Below, one piece after another: positions 52,106-61,040 of a stretch of 64,000 nt of DNA. Positions within the stretch are counted from its first letter, which is position 1. Each line of letters opens with the position of its first letter. Below the pieces are notes generated by a model. It ran no database searches and was not told the DNA's origin. It saw only the letters and a list, made by a program, of their open reading frames with translations. The stretch lies in contig MPDD01000012.1 of assembly GCA_001874265.1 (NCBI GenBank), forward strand, positions 1 to 64,000, written 5' to 3'. Both the position numbers and the translations under genes were made by a program. This DNA is from Bacteroidetes bacterium MedPE-SWsnd-G1. GTDB lineage: Bacteria; Bacteroidota; Bacteroidia; Flavobacteriales; Flavobacteriaceae.

Positions 52106-53755
52106 TTAGGTATACTTTTTCTTTCGAATGAAATTAAAAATAAGTCCAAATAATGCAATAATGAACAGAGGTAAAGCAATATTTAGAAACTGGTAAAAAG
52201 TACGAGACTGATACGCTTTTTCTCTATCTAACATTTTTAGTTCTATAGTTTTAGAGCGAATTTGTACCAAGCCTGTATCGTCTAATAGATAGTTTACACA
52301 ATTCAATAAAAACTCTTTGTTTCCAAATTGTTGCCCAGTGTATTTATCAACACCTAGCGGCTCAGGAACCCCTCTAGTTACTTGGTTGGCAATAACATCT
52401 CCATCGGCAACAACGATCATTTTATTCTCTTCGGAAATGGGTTGCTGAAGTGATGTGCTAAAAGGTTGCACTCTGTTTTTATAGGCTGAATTAAATTTAC
52501 CTTCTAAAAGCACCGCCAATGGGATATTTCCGTTATTAAATAATTTAGGATCTGGTTTTTCTGTAATCGTTTTTAAACTTATGATGGATGGTGTCCCTAC
52601 AGTTTTTGATAGCGGCGAACTTTGCAATAAGACCGTTTTGTTAATATCATTGTTTAAAATATCTAAAGCGTTAGTAAATTTAAAATTGACTGGTTCTATG
52701 TGTTTGTTTATAGGGTGGTTATTTTTAGAAATGGCAACAGGGTAATATTTCCACAATAACTGATTGTATTGTGTTTGATTGCCGATTCTACCAGTGGCCA
52801 AAGGAATTTTGGCACTGTATAAATCTTGTACAAGAACAGGGTTAATTCGAACGCCATAACTAAATAATTGATCAGTCAGGTTTAAATCTCTAGGAAATGC
52901 TAATGATTCTCCCGTATCCATTAAGCTATCTAATTCGGCATGTGTTTTATCAAGTAACCATAATGATTTCCCTCCGTTGGTTATGAATTGATCCAGCGTA
53001 TATTTTTCATTTTCGGTAAATTTCTCTGTGGGTTTTGCAATAATTGCTAAATCGAAATTAGTTAATTGCGATAGTGTTTTTTCCGGGTTGCTTTTAACAG
53101 AGTCTAGTGTAAAAGGAGCCAAATGATAATATTCTCCAATCTTCCTTAAAAAATCAGCAATGTAAATATCATCGAGTTCACCATTTCCTTTTATAATGGC
53201 AATTTTCTTTTCTTTTTTAGCAGTTATTTTATGAATAGCATCTGCAAAGGCATATTCTAAATTCTGTATTGCATTCTGTAATTGCTCGTCTTGACTTTGT
53301 GCATTGGTATCTTTTAATAAAGAAACCAATTCAATTTTTTTGCCTTTTTGTACTGTTGCCCAAGGGAAAATAATAACTTCCGAAGTCTGTCCATTCTTTT
53401 CGATAGTTAATTGACTCGGTTGAAGTCCACTTTCAATTAAGGCTTCGGTATCTGTATCTAATGGATTAATAAAGCGGAATCGTATATTAGGATTTTCAAC
53501 CTTTAATTCCTCTAATAGTTGTCGTGTTTCATCAGATAAACGCTTAAATTCAGAAGGGAATTCTCCTTCTAGGTATACTTTTATAGTAATTTGAGAATTT
53601 ACATTTTCCAAAATTATTTTGGCTGGGTTTGATAGCGTGTATCGACCATCTTCTGTTAAATCAAAACGATGGTAAAAATTATTCGAAATGAAATTTATTC
53701 CCAATACGCACACGATTAGAATTCCAATTCTCTTTATGTTTTTTGAATTAAGCAC
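52106..53755 (-). CDS. gldG: Gliding-motility ABC transporter component GldG
   Basis: Membrane-tethered auxiliary subunit of the GldAFG transporter, needed for gliding in several Flavobacteriia. An N-terminal transmembrane helix (about residues 9-27) is followed by a large extracytoplasmic region of the ABC-auxiliary type (YHRFDLTEDGRYTLSNPAKIIL, KVYLEGEFPSEFKRLS, RFINPLD, KIAIIKGNGELDD, SLWLLDKTHAELD) and a second helix near the end (FLNIALPLFIIALFGLIFNFI). At 549 aa it has family length. The start is GTG, overlapping gldF by 8 bases. The ATPase gldA is not in the window. Confidence 0.95.
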   Translation of the reverse strand: MLNSKNIKRIGILIVCVLGINFISNNFYHRFDLTEDGRYTLSNPAKIILENVNSQITIKVYLEGEFPSEFKRLSDETRQLLEELKVENPNIRFRFINPLDTDTEALIESGLQPSQLTIEKNGQTSEVIIFPWATVQKGKKIELVSLLKDTNAQSQDEQLQNAIQNLEYAFADAIHKITAKKEKKIAIIKGNGELDDIYIADFLRKIGEYYHLAPFTLDSVKSNPEKTLSQLTNFDLAIIAKPTEKFTENEKYTLDQFITNGGKSLWLLDKTHAELDSLMDTGESLAFPRDLNLTDQLFSYGVRINPVLVQDLYSAKIPLATGRIGNQTQYNQLLWKYYPVAISKNNHPINKHIEPVNFKFTNALDILNNDINKTVLLQSSPLSKTVGTPSIISLKTITEKPDPKLFNNGNIPLAVLLEGKFNSAYKNRVQPFSTSLQQPISEENKMIVVADGDVIANQVTRGVPEPLGVDKYTGQQFGNKEFLLNCVNYLLDDTGLVQIRSKTIELKMLDREKAYQSRTFYQFLNIALPLFIIALFGLIFNFIRKKKYT

Positions 53756-54467
53756 GTTCTAATCTAAATTTGGTTAGTACAAGAAAGAATCCTGAGATAC
53801 TTAAAAAATAGATCAAATCTCTAGTGTCAATTACACCACGAGCCAAACTTTTAAAATGCGCTGACATGCCTGTTTTTTGAACGGTGTATTCTAAATTTCC
53901 AAATAAGGAATCCATAGCTTCAAAGCCAGCATACAAAAACAATGACAAGCAAACACCAATAATAAAGGTTGTAATCTGATTTTTAGAAAGAGTAGAGGTA
54001 TATAATCCAATAGATATATATGTGCTTGCCAAAAACAAGAGTCCAATATATGAACCTAAAAGGCTTCCTAAATCAAAATTATTTGCAGAGTTCCCAAGCG
54101 CCCCAATGGAGTATACGTAAACCAAAGTTGGTACGATCGCAAATATAATGAGTATTAAGGCTGCAAAGTATTTACCAAATATTATTTGCCAAAGGCTTAA
54201 AGGTTTTGTCTTTAATATTTCTATGGTGCCTATGGCATATTCGTCAGAAAACATGCGCATGGTAATTGCTGGAATTAGAAATATGAAAATCCAAGGTGCT
54301 AAATAAAAGAATCCGTTTAAATCAGCAAATCCAGTATTTAAGATGTTAAAATCGCCATCAAAAACCCAAAGAAATAGACCATTTAACCCTAAGAATACCG
54401 CAATGACTAAATAACCAATGGGAGTAGAGAAAAATGCATTTAATTCTTTTTTTAAAATGGCAATCAT
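53748..54467 (-). CDS. gldF: Gliding-motility ABC transporter permease GldF
   Basis: ABC-2-type permease partnering GldG and the ATPase GldA. Six hydrophobic helices fill 239 aa (for example PIGYLVIAVFLGLNGLFLWVF, APWIFIFLIPAITMRMFSDE, FAALILIIFAIVPTLVYVYSI). The motif ITMRMFSDEYAIGTIEILKTKPLS is the conserved cytoplasmic coupling segment. It is 52 bases downstream of the SAM hydrolase gene and overlaps gldG by 8 bases. In Flavobacterium johnsoniae this transporter is essential for gliding; here the organism is inferred to glide or to retain the genes. Confidence 0.95.
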   Translation of the reverse strand: MIAILKKELNAFFSTPIGYLVIAVFLGLNGLFLWVFDGDFNILNTGFADLNGFFYLAPWIFIFLIPAITMRMFSDEYAIGTIEILKTKPLSLWQIIFGKYFAALILIIFAIVPTLVYVYSIGALGNSANNFDLGSLLGSYIGLLFLASTYISIGLYTSTLSKNQITTFIIGVCLSLFLYAGFEAMDSLFGNLEYTVQKTGMSAHFKSLARGVIDTRDLIYFLSISGFFLVLTKFRLERA

Positions 54468-54519
54468 ATGTGTATTCGTAATTCTTTAAACAAACGCTCT
54501 ATTTTTACGTTTGGTATTT

Positions 54520-55350
54520 TTATTCAAAAGTTATAGTTAATTGATCTCTGTAATCAAGTCCCAGTAAACTAGATGCACCTCCAACGGTTTTCATATTACT
54601 TCTGTAAATAGAAACTTCAATAAAATCAGAAGAATTGAAAATAATTAATTTTTGACCATCTTGATTCCGTTGTTCTTCAGGTAAATCAAAGTTGACAATG
54701 TCGCTATATTTTTCAAATATTTTATTGAATTTATAGCGGCCAGCATGCATTGTAAAAGGGCGTCCTTTTCCAATTTCATTAAACAATTTTCTATTAATAT
54801 TTGTAATTACATTTCCGTAATTATCTATGTAAATTACACATCCAGTAATTTTAGTATTGTCAGACGAAATTACAGGCTGGATATCAATTAATCGTTTAAA
54901 ATCTTCTATTACTCTACCAATAATTTCTAATGTGCCACCTCTTTTAATATGGCAAGCCACTTTAACGAAAACATCTAATACCGGAAAACTACTTTCTACA
55001 CGATCATGAATATTAATCTCTACAATTTTCTCCGGTTTAAAATCAGACGCAATCATTGATATTACACCATTATTCGGACAGATAAAGAAGTGGTTGTCTA
55101 GTTTTAAGGCGATGTGATTCGTATCTTGATTTAATTCTGAATCTACACCAATAATATGAATACTCCCTTCAGGAAAACTCCTATAAGAGTTTTTCATAAC
55201 ATACGCAGTTTCAGCTATATTAAATGGTGAAATATCGTGCGAAATATCAACTATGGTGACATCAGGAAGTTCAGTGTAAATCGCTCCTTTTACTGCCCCA
55301 ACAAAGTGGTCTTTCAATCCGAAATCGGTAGTTAAAGTTATTAAAGACAT
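54520..55350 (-). CDS. SAM hydroxide adenosyltransferase (DUF62 family)
   Basis: Probably splits S-adenosyl-L-methionine to adenosine and methionine, using a hydroxide-water. N-terminal SLITLTTDFGLKDHFVGAVKGAI and DISHDISPFNIAETAYVMKNS are family signatures, and FICPNNGVISMIASD with NFDLPEE complete the fold. The 276-aa length is usual. It is not a fluorinase or chlorinase by default; the hydroxide family is by far the more common. It precedes gldF on the same strand and lies divergent from phoH. Confidence 0.93.
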   Translation of the reverse strand: MSLITLTTDFGLKDHFVGAVKGAIYTELPDVTIVDISHDISPFNIAETAYVMKNSYRSFPEGSIHIIGVDSELNQDTNHIALKLDNHFFICPNNGVISMIASDFKPEKIVEINIHDRVESSFPVLDVFVKVACHIKRGGTLEIIGRVIEDFKRLIDIQPVISSDNTKITGCVIYIDNYGNVITNINRKLFNEIGKGRPFTMHAGRYKFNKIFEKYSDIVNFDLPEEQRNQDGQKLIIFNSSDFIEVSIYRSNMKTVGGASSLLGLDYRDQLTITFE

Positions 55351-55489
55351 TTGTTAATTACTTCCTGCGGTTAATTGTTGGTTGCAATAATAAATTTATA
55401 AATTTGTTTACAAATCTAATCAATATTCAACTATTATTGATTCGTTTTTACAAGCAATTTTCTAACAAAAAACCAAAAACAATAATCAT

Positions 55490-56437
55490 TTGAACGAGCG
55501 CCTAATAGAACTTACCGATATCAACCCAAATGATTTGTTTGGGCCAAGAAATAGTAATGTAGACATTTTAAAAAAGTACTACCCAAAACTAAAAATTGTT
55601 GCCAGAGGAACAAAGTTAAAAGCATTTGGAGAACCTGAAATTTTGGATGTTTTTGAAAAAAAGGTGCAACGGCTAATTATTCATTTTAATAAGTATAATA
55701 AGTTAGACGAAAACAGTATTGAACGTATTGTCGCTTCTGATGATGTTGCTCCGAAAAACCATGCAAAATCTGATGGTGTATTAGTACATGGTGTAGGCGG
55801 GAAATTAATTAAACCACAAAGTCCGAACCAGCAAAAGATGGTAGATAACATGCAAAAGAATGACATGCTGTTTGCTGTTGGCCCTGCCGGAACAGGGAAA
55901 ACTTACACTGCGGTTGCTTTAGCTGTTAGAGCTTTAAAAGAAAAAGAAGTTAAACGAATTATTCTAACGCGACCTGCTGTGGAGTCTGGTGAAAAATTAG
56001 GTTTTTTACCAGGTGATATGAAAGAGAAGTTAGATCCATATATGCAGCCTTTATATGATGCCCTTAGAGATATGATTCCGTTTGAAAGATTGGATTCTTA
56101 TTTAGAAAAAGGAGTAATTCAAATAGCGCCATTGGCATTTATGAGAGGTAGAACTTTAGATAATGCTTTTGTTATTTTAGATGAAGGGCAGAACACCACA
56201 CATAGTCAAATGAAAATGTTTTTGACTCGTATGGGAAAAAGTGCCAAGTTTATAATAACGGGTGATCCAGGTCAGATAGATTTACCGCATCGACAAGTTT
56301 CTGGTTTAAAAGAAGCCTTGCTGGCTTTAAAAGATGTTAAGGGAATTTCAATGGTTTATTTAGATGATAAAGATGTAGTTCGTCATAGGTTAGTTACACA
56401 TATTATTAAAGCATTTAAAAGTATAGAATCTGAATAG
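55490..56437 (+). CDS. PhoH-family ATPase
   Basis: Cytoplasmic P-loop ATPase linked to RNA metabolism (PhoH/YbeZ type), acting with YbeY in many bacteria. The N-terminal region is a KH-like/PhoH leader (RLIELTDINPNDLFGPRN, LKIVARGTKLKAFGEP), followed by Walker A GPAGTGKTYTAVALA (about residues 128-142) and Walker B FVILDEGQNTTHSQMKMFLTRMG. At 315 aa it has normal length. It starts at TTG (TTG AAC GAG CGC), the only start that gives the family N-terminus. purC follows 84 bases downstream from its ATG with its own promoter box. Confidence 0.95.
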   Translation: MNERLIELTDINPNDLFGPRNSNVDILKKYYPKLKIVARGTKLKAFGEPEILDVFEKKVQRLIIHFNKYNKLDENSIERIVASDDVAPKNHAKSDGVLVHGVGGKLIKPQSPNQQKMVDNMQKNDMLFAVGPAGTGKTYTAVALAVRALKEKEVKRIILTRPAVESGEKLGFLPGDMKEKLDPYMQPLYDALRDMIPFERLDSYLEKGVIQIAPLAFMRGRTLDNAFVILDEGQNTTHSQMKMFLTRMGKSAKFIITGDPGQIDLPHRQVSGLKEALLALKDVKGISMVYLDDKDVVRHRLVTHIIKAFKSIESE

Positions 56438-56444
56438 CGGGTTG

Positions 56445-56452
56445 TATCTTTG
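56445..56452 (+). promoter_or_regulatory. Predicted -7 box of purC
   Basis: TATCTTTG followed by CA lies between phoH and purC. Its transcript would reach the ATG at 56522 with a leader of about 65 bases. The -33 TTG is not clear. Confidence 0.4.
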
Positions 56453-56521
56453 CAATTGAATATTAAAATTTAAGAATTGTCACCTTTTGTTCAAATGAAA
56501 GGTCTGTTTTATAACACAACA

Positions 56522-57469
56522 ATGAATACAATTAACGATACGAATTATAATTTTCCGAATCAAAAATCTATTTATAAAGGAAAAGTAAGAGAGGTTTATA
56601 ATATTAATGATGAGGTTTTAGTGATGATTGCTACCGATAGGTTATCCGCTTTTGATGTAATTATGCCAAGACAAATTCCTTTTAAAGGACAAATTTTGAA
56701 TCAGATTGCCGCCAAAATGATGGATGCAACTTCAGATTTGGTTCCAAACTGGATTGTTGATATTCCAGATCCAAATGTTGCTGTTGGTCATTTATGTGAG
56801 CCGTTTAAGGTAGAAATGGTAATTCGTGGATATTTAAGTGGACACGCAGCAAGAGAGTATAAAATTGGTAAAAGATTGTTGTGTGGAATGCCTATGCCTG
56901 AAGGGATGAAAGAGAATGATAAATTCCCTGAACCAATTATTACACCTTCAACAAAGGCTGACAACGGTGAACATGACGAAGATATTTCTAGAGAGGATAT
57001 TTTAACAAATGGAATCGTTTCTGAAGAAGATTATTTGGTATTGGAAGATTATACTAGAAAACTGTTTCAACGTGGTAGTGAAATAGCAAACGAACGTGGA
57101 CTAATTTTGGTTGATACTAAATATGAGTTTGGAAAAACTAAAGAGGGTAAAATTGTATTGATTGATGAAATTCACACACCTGATTCTTCTCGTTATTTTT
57201 ACAAAGATGGATATCAAGAAAGACAAGAAAGAGGAGAGGCTCAAAAACAATTATCTAAAGAGTTTGTGCGCCAATGGTTAATAGAAAATGGTTTTCAAGG
57301 AAAGGAAGGGCAGCAAATACCGGAAATGTCTGATGAAAAATTAATTGAGATTTCAAATAGGTATATTGAGTTATATGAGCAGATAACAGGTGAAAACTTT
57401 GTTAAAGCTGACGTTTCGGATGTTGAAAACAGAATCAATACTAATGTTAATGCTTTTTTAACTAAATAA
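56522..57469 (+). CDS. purC: Phosphoribosylaminoimidazole-succinocarboxamide synthase
   Basis: Joins CAIR and aspartate with ATP to form SAICAR in purine biosynthesis. The ATP-grasp-like fold is evident from [14 protein letters not shown] (about residues 14-27), [29 protein letters not shown], and [16 protein letters not shown]. The track begins at TTG 56477 with 15 extra residues; the ATG at 56522 gives the standard 315-aa long form common in Bacteroidota. No other pur gene is present in the window, and small unrelated genes follow. Confidence 0.96.
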   Translation: MNTINDTNYNFPNQKSIYKGKVREVYNINDEVLVMIATDRLSAFDVIMPRQIPFKGQILNQIAAKMMDATSDLVPNWIVDIPDPNVAVGHLCEPFKVEMVIRGYLSGHAAREYKIGKRLLCGMPMPEGMKENDKFPEPIITPSTKADNGEHDEDISREDILTNGIVSEEDYLVLEDYTRKLFQRGSEIANERGLILVDTKYEFGKTKEGKIVLIDEIHTPDSSRYFYKDGYQERQERGEAQKQLSKEFVRQWLIENGFQGKEGQQIPEMSDEKLIEISNRYIELYEQITGENFVKADVSDVENRINTNVNAFLTK

Positions 57470-57474
57470 TATTT

Positions 57475-58182
57475 ATGAAATCAAAATCATTGAAAATATA
57501 TAAGAAACTCCTGTATTTGGGAGTTTTTCTTGTTTATATAGTAGGTATGGAAAATTTAAACGCACAGGACTGGGCAAATTTAGAAAGTTTCAAAGAGGCC
57601 AATACACCGTTTTTAAACGGAGATGAAGATGATCCCGAAGTTGTCTTTATGGGGAATTCTATAACAATAGGTTGGTACAATACCAATCCTGATTTTTTCA
57701 ATACAAACAATTATGTAAATAGAGGTATTGGCGGACAAACAACTCCGCAGATGCTTGTTCGGTTCCGTCCAGATGTGATAGATTTAAAACCGAAAGTGGT
57801 CGTTATTTTGGCAGGAACAAATGATATTGCTGGTAATACGGGGCCTTCTACAATAAAAATGATCGCCGATAATATTTTTTCGATGTGTGAAATTGCCGAA
57901 GCAAATAATATTAAAGTTGTAATTTCTTCTGTTCTGCCGGTTTATGATTATCCATGGAAGCCTGGATTGGAGCCTGCTCAAAAAATTATTGATTTAAATC
58001 TTTTGCTAAAAGAATATGCCGCAAAAAATGGCCATGAATATTTGGATTATTTTTCATCAATGGTCGATGAAAGAAATGGGTTAATTACAGAATATGGTTA
58101 TGACGGTGTCCATCCGAATGATGAAGGCTACAAAGTAATGACAGAATTGGTTCAGAAAAGTTTGAAGAAAGTTATCAAATAA
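57475..58182 (+). CDS. Secreted SGNH/GDSL hydrolase
   Basis: Exported esterase or acylhydrolase of the SGNH superfamily. The N-terminal basic/hydrophobic segment (KKLLYLGVFLVYIVGMENLNAQ) is a signal peptide. Block I reads VVFMGNSITIGWYN (Ser in GNS, about residues 60-75), block II INRGIGGQTTPQ, block III VILAGTNDIAGN (Gly-x-Asn) and block V YDGVHPNDEGY (Asp and His). All four blocks are intact, unlike many degenerate members. It is 5 bases after purC and probably transcribed with it. Substrate may be an acylated glycan; not determined. Confidence 0.92.
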   Translation: MKSKSLKIYKKLLYLGVFLVYIVGMENLNAQDWANLESFKEANTPFLNGDEDDPEVVFMGNSITIGWYNTNPDFFNTNNYVNRGIGGQTTPQMLVRFRPDVIDLKPKVVVILAGTNDIAGNTGPSTIKMIADNIFSMCEIAEANNIKVVISSVLPVYDYPWKPGLEPAQKIIDLNLLLKEYAAKNGHEYLDYFSSMVDERNGLITEYGYDGVHPNDEGYKVMTELVQKSLKKVIK

Positions 58183-58184
58183 GA

Positions 58185-58673
58185 ATGCATTTAAAAGTTG
58201 TCGAAACGAGAGAAGATATTTTGATGGTTGAAAAACTAGCAAAAGAAGTTTGGGAGCAGCATTATACACCAATTATTGGTGAAGAACAAGTTGCTTACAT
58301 GCTTAAAAAGTTTCAGTCGGCAAATACAATGACTGAACAATTACATGCTGGTTATTTGTATTATATCATAAATTTTAAAAATGAACCTGTAGGTTATTTA
58401 TCTATTTTACCTAAAAAAAACGAATTGTTTCTAAGTAAAATTTATGTGTTGCAACGATTTCAAGGAAAAGGATTAGGTAAGTTTATGATGAATTTTGTAT
58501 TTGAAATGGCCGTTGAATTGAAAAAGGATAAAGTAGCCCTTACCGTTAATAAGTACAATGATAATGCAATTAGGGCCTATGAAAAAATGGGTTTTATTAA
58601 TATTGATGCCGTTGTTACTAATATAGGATCTGGTTACGTAATGGATGATTTTATCATGGAAAAGTCCGTTTAA
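58185..58673 (+). CDS. GNAT family N-acetyltransferase
   Basis: 162-aa acetyl-CoA-dependent transferase. FLSKIYVLQRFQGKGLGKFMM contains the QxxGxG acetyl-CoA loop, VGYLSILPKKNEL precedes it, and the C-terminal LTVNKYNDNAIRAYEKMGF holds the N/Y motif typical of RimI-like folds. Substrate unknown. It begins 2 bases after the SGNH gene's stop and precedes the hydrolase gene by 5 bases, so it is in the operon. Confidence 0.9.
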   Translation: MHLKVVETREDILMVEKLAKEVWEQHYTPIIGEEQVAYMLKKFQSANTMTEQLHAGYLYYIINFKNEPVGYLSILPKKNELFLSKIYVLQRFQGKGLGKFMMNFVFEMAVELKKDKVALTVNKYNDNAIRAYEKMGFINIDAVVTNIGSGYVMDDFIMEKSV

Positions 58674-58678
58674 AATTT

Positions 58679-59203
58679 ATGAAATCTAGGCTTATTGTAA
58701 TTTCTGATTTATTTGGTTTTAAAGAGAATAATTGGATTCAGAATTATGAGGCTATTCTAAATGATTACTTCGAGGTTGTATTCTATGATGCTTTAGTCCT
58801 TGCCGAAATTAAAAAGGCAGGTAAAACTGAAAGTGAATTGCATAATGTGTTTGTCAATGGAGGATTAGAAATTGCAATAAATAACCTTTTAAACTTAGAG
58901 AATGAATTAGTTAATGTTTTAGGTTTTAGTATTGGTGGAACTATTGGCTGGAAGGCGGGCTTAAAAGGGCTGCCAATTAAAAGGTTGTTGACAGTATCCT
59001 CGACCAGAATCAGAAAGGAAACAAGTCAACCGAATTGTGAGTTGAACTTGATTTTTGGAGAAAAGGACTCCAATGCTCCATCGAATAATTGGTTTCAACT
59101 AATGGAACTGAATTATACAAGAATTCGAAATGCTGCACATACTTTTTATAAAGAAAAAGAGCACGTAGAAATAATTATAAACCGTTTAATTAAAGAGAAT
59201 TGA
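58679..59203 (+). CDS. Minimal alpha/beta-hydrolase fold protein
   Basis: 174-aa cytoplasmic protein of the alpha/beta-hydrolase fold. ISDLFGFKENNW marks the first loop, the nucleophile elbow is GFSIGGTIGW (Ser), a candidate acid is in LIFGEKDSNAPSN, and the His is in NAAHTFYKEKEH. The Ser-Asp-His arrangement looks complete, but the domain is short, lacking a lid. The ATG is 5 bases from the GNAT stop and the next gene overlaps its stop (TTGA). Substrate unknown. Confidence 0.82.
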   Translation: MKSRLIVISDLFGFKENNWIQNYEAILNDYFEVVFYDALVLAEIKKAGKTESELHNVFVNGGLEIAINNLLNLENELVNVLGFSIGGTIGWKAGLKGLPIKRLLTVSSTRIRKETSQPNCELNLIFGEKDSNAPSNNWFQLMELNYTRIRNAAHTFYKEKEHVEIIINRLIKEN

Positions 59204-59865
59204 TTGAATCTTTATTAAAAACAATACCTATGTTAATAGGGCTAGCTCTTAGTCCGCTGCCTTTAATAGCAATGTTTATGCTTTTGCTTACGCCAAAAGC
59301 GAAACAAAACAGTTTTGCATTTTTAATTGGATGGTTAGTCGGGGTTTATTTAATTGCAGGTGCTGTTTTATTGTTACCAATTCCGTTGGAGGCAACATGG
59401 AAATCGATGGGTTCTTCAAAAAATGTACAAATAATAATTGGTGTCACAATGTTGTTGGCTGCTGTTATTGTTAAGATAAAGGGAACTAAAAAAACAGATC
59501 CAATTAAAATCCCGAAACTATTTGTTCATATAGATAAATTTGGATTTAAAAGATCTATTTCGCTTGGTTTTTTAATGTGTACTATAAATGTAAAAAACTT
59601 AGCCCTTGTTGTTGCCGGTGCAGTTCAAATAAAAACAGCGCTAACTTCTGATTTGTTAGATAGAGGTATTGCTTCTTTATTGTTCACAGTATTGGCGAGT
59701 AGTAGTATGATTACTCCGGTAATTATTTATAATTTATCACAAGAAAAATTAGATACATTGTTCTTAAAATGGCGGAATTTTCTAATTAGAAATCAAACGA
59801 GTATTTTAATGTTGGTGCTTTCCTTTTTCGGTGTTTTGTTGATATATATGGGGCTCTCATCGTAA
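59200..59865 (+). CDS. GAP/Sap-family membrane protein
   Basis: Six- to seven-helix inner-membrane protein of the GAP (sulfolipid-addressing-like, LysE superfamily) family. Spans include MLIGLALSPLPLIAMFMLLL, NSFAFLIGWLVGVYLIAGAVLLL, and SILMLVLSFFGVLLIYMGL. It is 221 aa, and the ALSPLPLIAMFMLLLTP N-terminus is characteristic. The start is TTG, overlapping the TGA of the hydrolase gene by 4 bases; the next internal Met at residue 11 would cut the first helix. Likely exports a small lipid or peptide; no substrate known. Confidence 0.85.
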   Translation: MIESLLKTIPMLIGLALSPLPLIAMFMLLLTPKAKQNSFAFLIGWLVGVYLIAGAVLLLPIPLEATWKSMGSSKNVQIIIGVTMLLAAVIVKIKGTKKTDPIKIPKLFVHIDKFGFKRSISLGFLMCTINVKNLALVVAGAVQIKTALTSDLLDRGIASLLFTVLASSSMITPVIIYNLSQEKLDTLFLKWRNFLIRNQTSILMLVLSFFGVLLIYMGLSS

Positions 59866-59872
59866 TAGTGTA

Positions 59873-60658
59873 TTAAATTACATACTTCCAAAGAATTCGT
59901 AATCCAACAATTGCGATAAGCACAGCTGTTAATTTTTTTAATAGAAAAGGAGAGATTGTTTTAGCACTTAATCTTGACCCTATTTGTCCTCCAATAAATA
60001 CCGAAATCAATAGTATTAAGGTTAGATTCCATTCTATTGTAAATTTATTATGTTGCATTTGCCCTACCAATCCGGCAATAGAGTTTACTAAAATAAATAA
60101 ACTGGTCGTAGCAGCAATTCTTTTAGTCGTATCCCAATTGGTTAAATGAAGTAATGGTGCTAAAAAAATGCCACCACCAATACCAACCATTCCAGAAATA
60201 AAACCTATAATTCCGCCATAAGATGCATCTTTACTTAAAGAAGACTTATAAATTTTACCACTTGATTTTTCCGAAACGTATCTCGACATCCACATAAATA
60301 ATGCAGCAATAATTAAGGTAATTCCCAATAGAATAAAAAAGAATGATTGATTGATTTTTAAATAACCACCAATAAATGCTAGGGGAATTGAAAAAGAAAT
60401 TAGTGGAATTACTTTTCTCCAATTATAAAGACCGTGTTTGGCATATATTAATGTGCCACTTGTAACAACTACAATATTGCACAATAAGGCTGTTGCTCTA
60501 ATTTGTGTAAATGCTAAGCTAGTGAGTGCAAGTATAGCTAAGTAACTAGAACCACCCCCAAATCCTACAGATGAATATAAAATTGCAATTGAAAAAAACA
60601 GCAAAACAATTCCCCAGTTTTCGACTAACGATGTTATAATTTCAGAGAATTCAATCAT
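59873..60658 (-). CDS. TauE/SafE-family sulfite/sulfonate exporter-like permease
   Basis: Eight-helix inner-membrane permease of the TauE/SafE/TSUP family, usually exporting sulfite, sulfoacetate or related organosulfur anions. Spans include GIVLLFFSIAILYSSVGFGGGSSYLAILAL (about residues 16-45) with the family GFGGGSS element, and SGMVGIGGGIFLAPLL (about 155-170), its second-half repeat. Length 261 aa. The gene is convergent with the GAP-family gene, 8 bases away. It is not adjacent to a sulfur-metabolism gene, so the substrate is open. Confidence 0.92.
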   Translation of the reverse strand: MIEFSEIITSLVENWGIVLLFFSIAILYSSVGFGGGSSYLAILALTSLAFTQIRATALLCNIVVVTSGTLIYAKHGLYNWRKVIPLISFSIPLAFIGGYLKINQSFFFILLGITLIIAALFMWMSRYVSEKSSGKIYKSSLSKDASYGGIIGFISGMVGIGGGIFLAPLLHLTNWDTTKRIAATTSLFILVNSIAGLVGQMQHNKFTIEWNLTLILLISVFIGGQIGSRLSAKTISPFLLKKLTAVLIAIVGLRILWKYVI

Positions 60659-60783
60659 AGAGCGAAAATACTAAAGCAATTATCAATTTACAATGTGTTC
60701 AAAAGAAGATTTGATTGTAATGATTAAATGAGTGGTGAGTTAAATTAAAAAAGATGTATTTTTAGAAACAAAACTAACCTAAC

Positions 60784-61038
60784 ATGTCTACACCCAATCA
60801 TAAAGCTTATTGGAAAACAAACCTGAGATATCTGGCCATTCTTTTATCCATTTGGTTTATTGTCTCTTATCTCTTCGGAATTGTATTTGTTGGAGAATTG
60901 AATACTATTAGAATTGGCGGCTTTAAACTTGGGTTTTGGTTCGCTCAACAAGGATCTATTTATGTATTCGTAATACTTATATTCGTATACATTCGCTTAA
61001 TGAACAAACTAGACAAAAAACACAACCTCGATAAATAA
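60784..61038 (+). CDS. DUF4212 small subunit of the sodium:solute symporter
   Basis: 84-aa membrane protein with two hydrophobic helices (YLAILLSIWFIVSYLFGIVFV and FWFAQQGSIYVFVILIFVYI) and a DUF4212 signature (NTIRIGGFKLGFWFAQQGSIYVFVILIFVYI). It is directly upstream of the VC_2705-type symporter (2-base gap) and is its usual small partner in acetate transport. It has no independent catalytic motif. Confidence 0.93.
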   Translation: MSTPNHKAYWKTNLRYLAILLSIWFIVSYLFGIVFVGELNTIRIGGFKLGFWFAQQGSIYVFVILIFVYIRLMNKLDKKHNLDK

Positions 61039-61040
61039 TT

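Noticed and set aside
54520-55350. Halogenase (fluorinase or chlorinase)
   Set aside because: The DUF62 fold is shared, but hydroxide-type SAM hydrolases are far more common, and no specific halogenase residues could be confirmed by eye.
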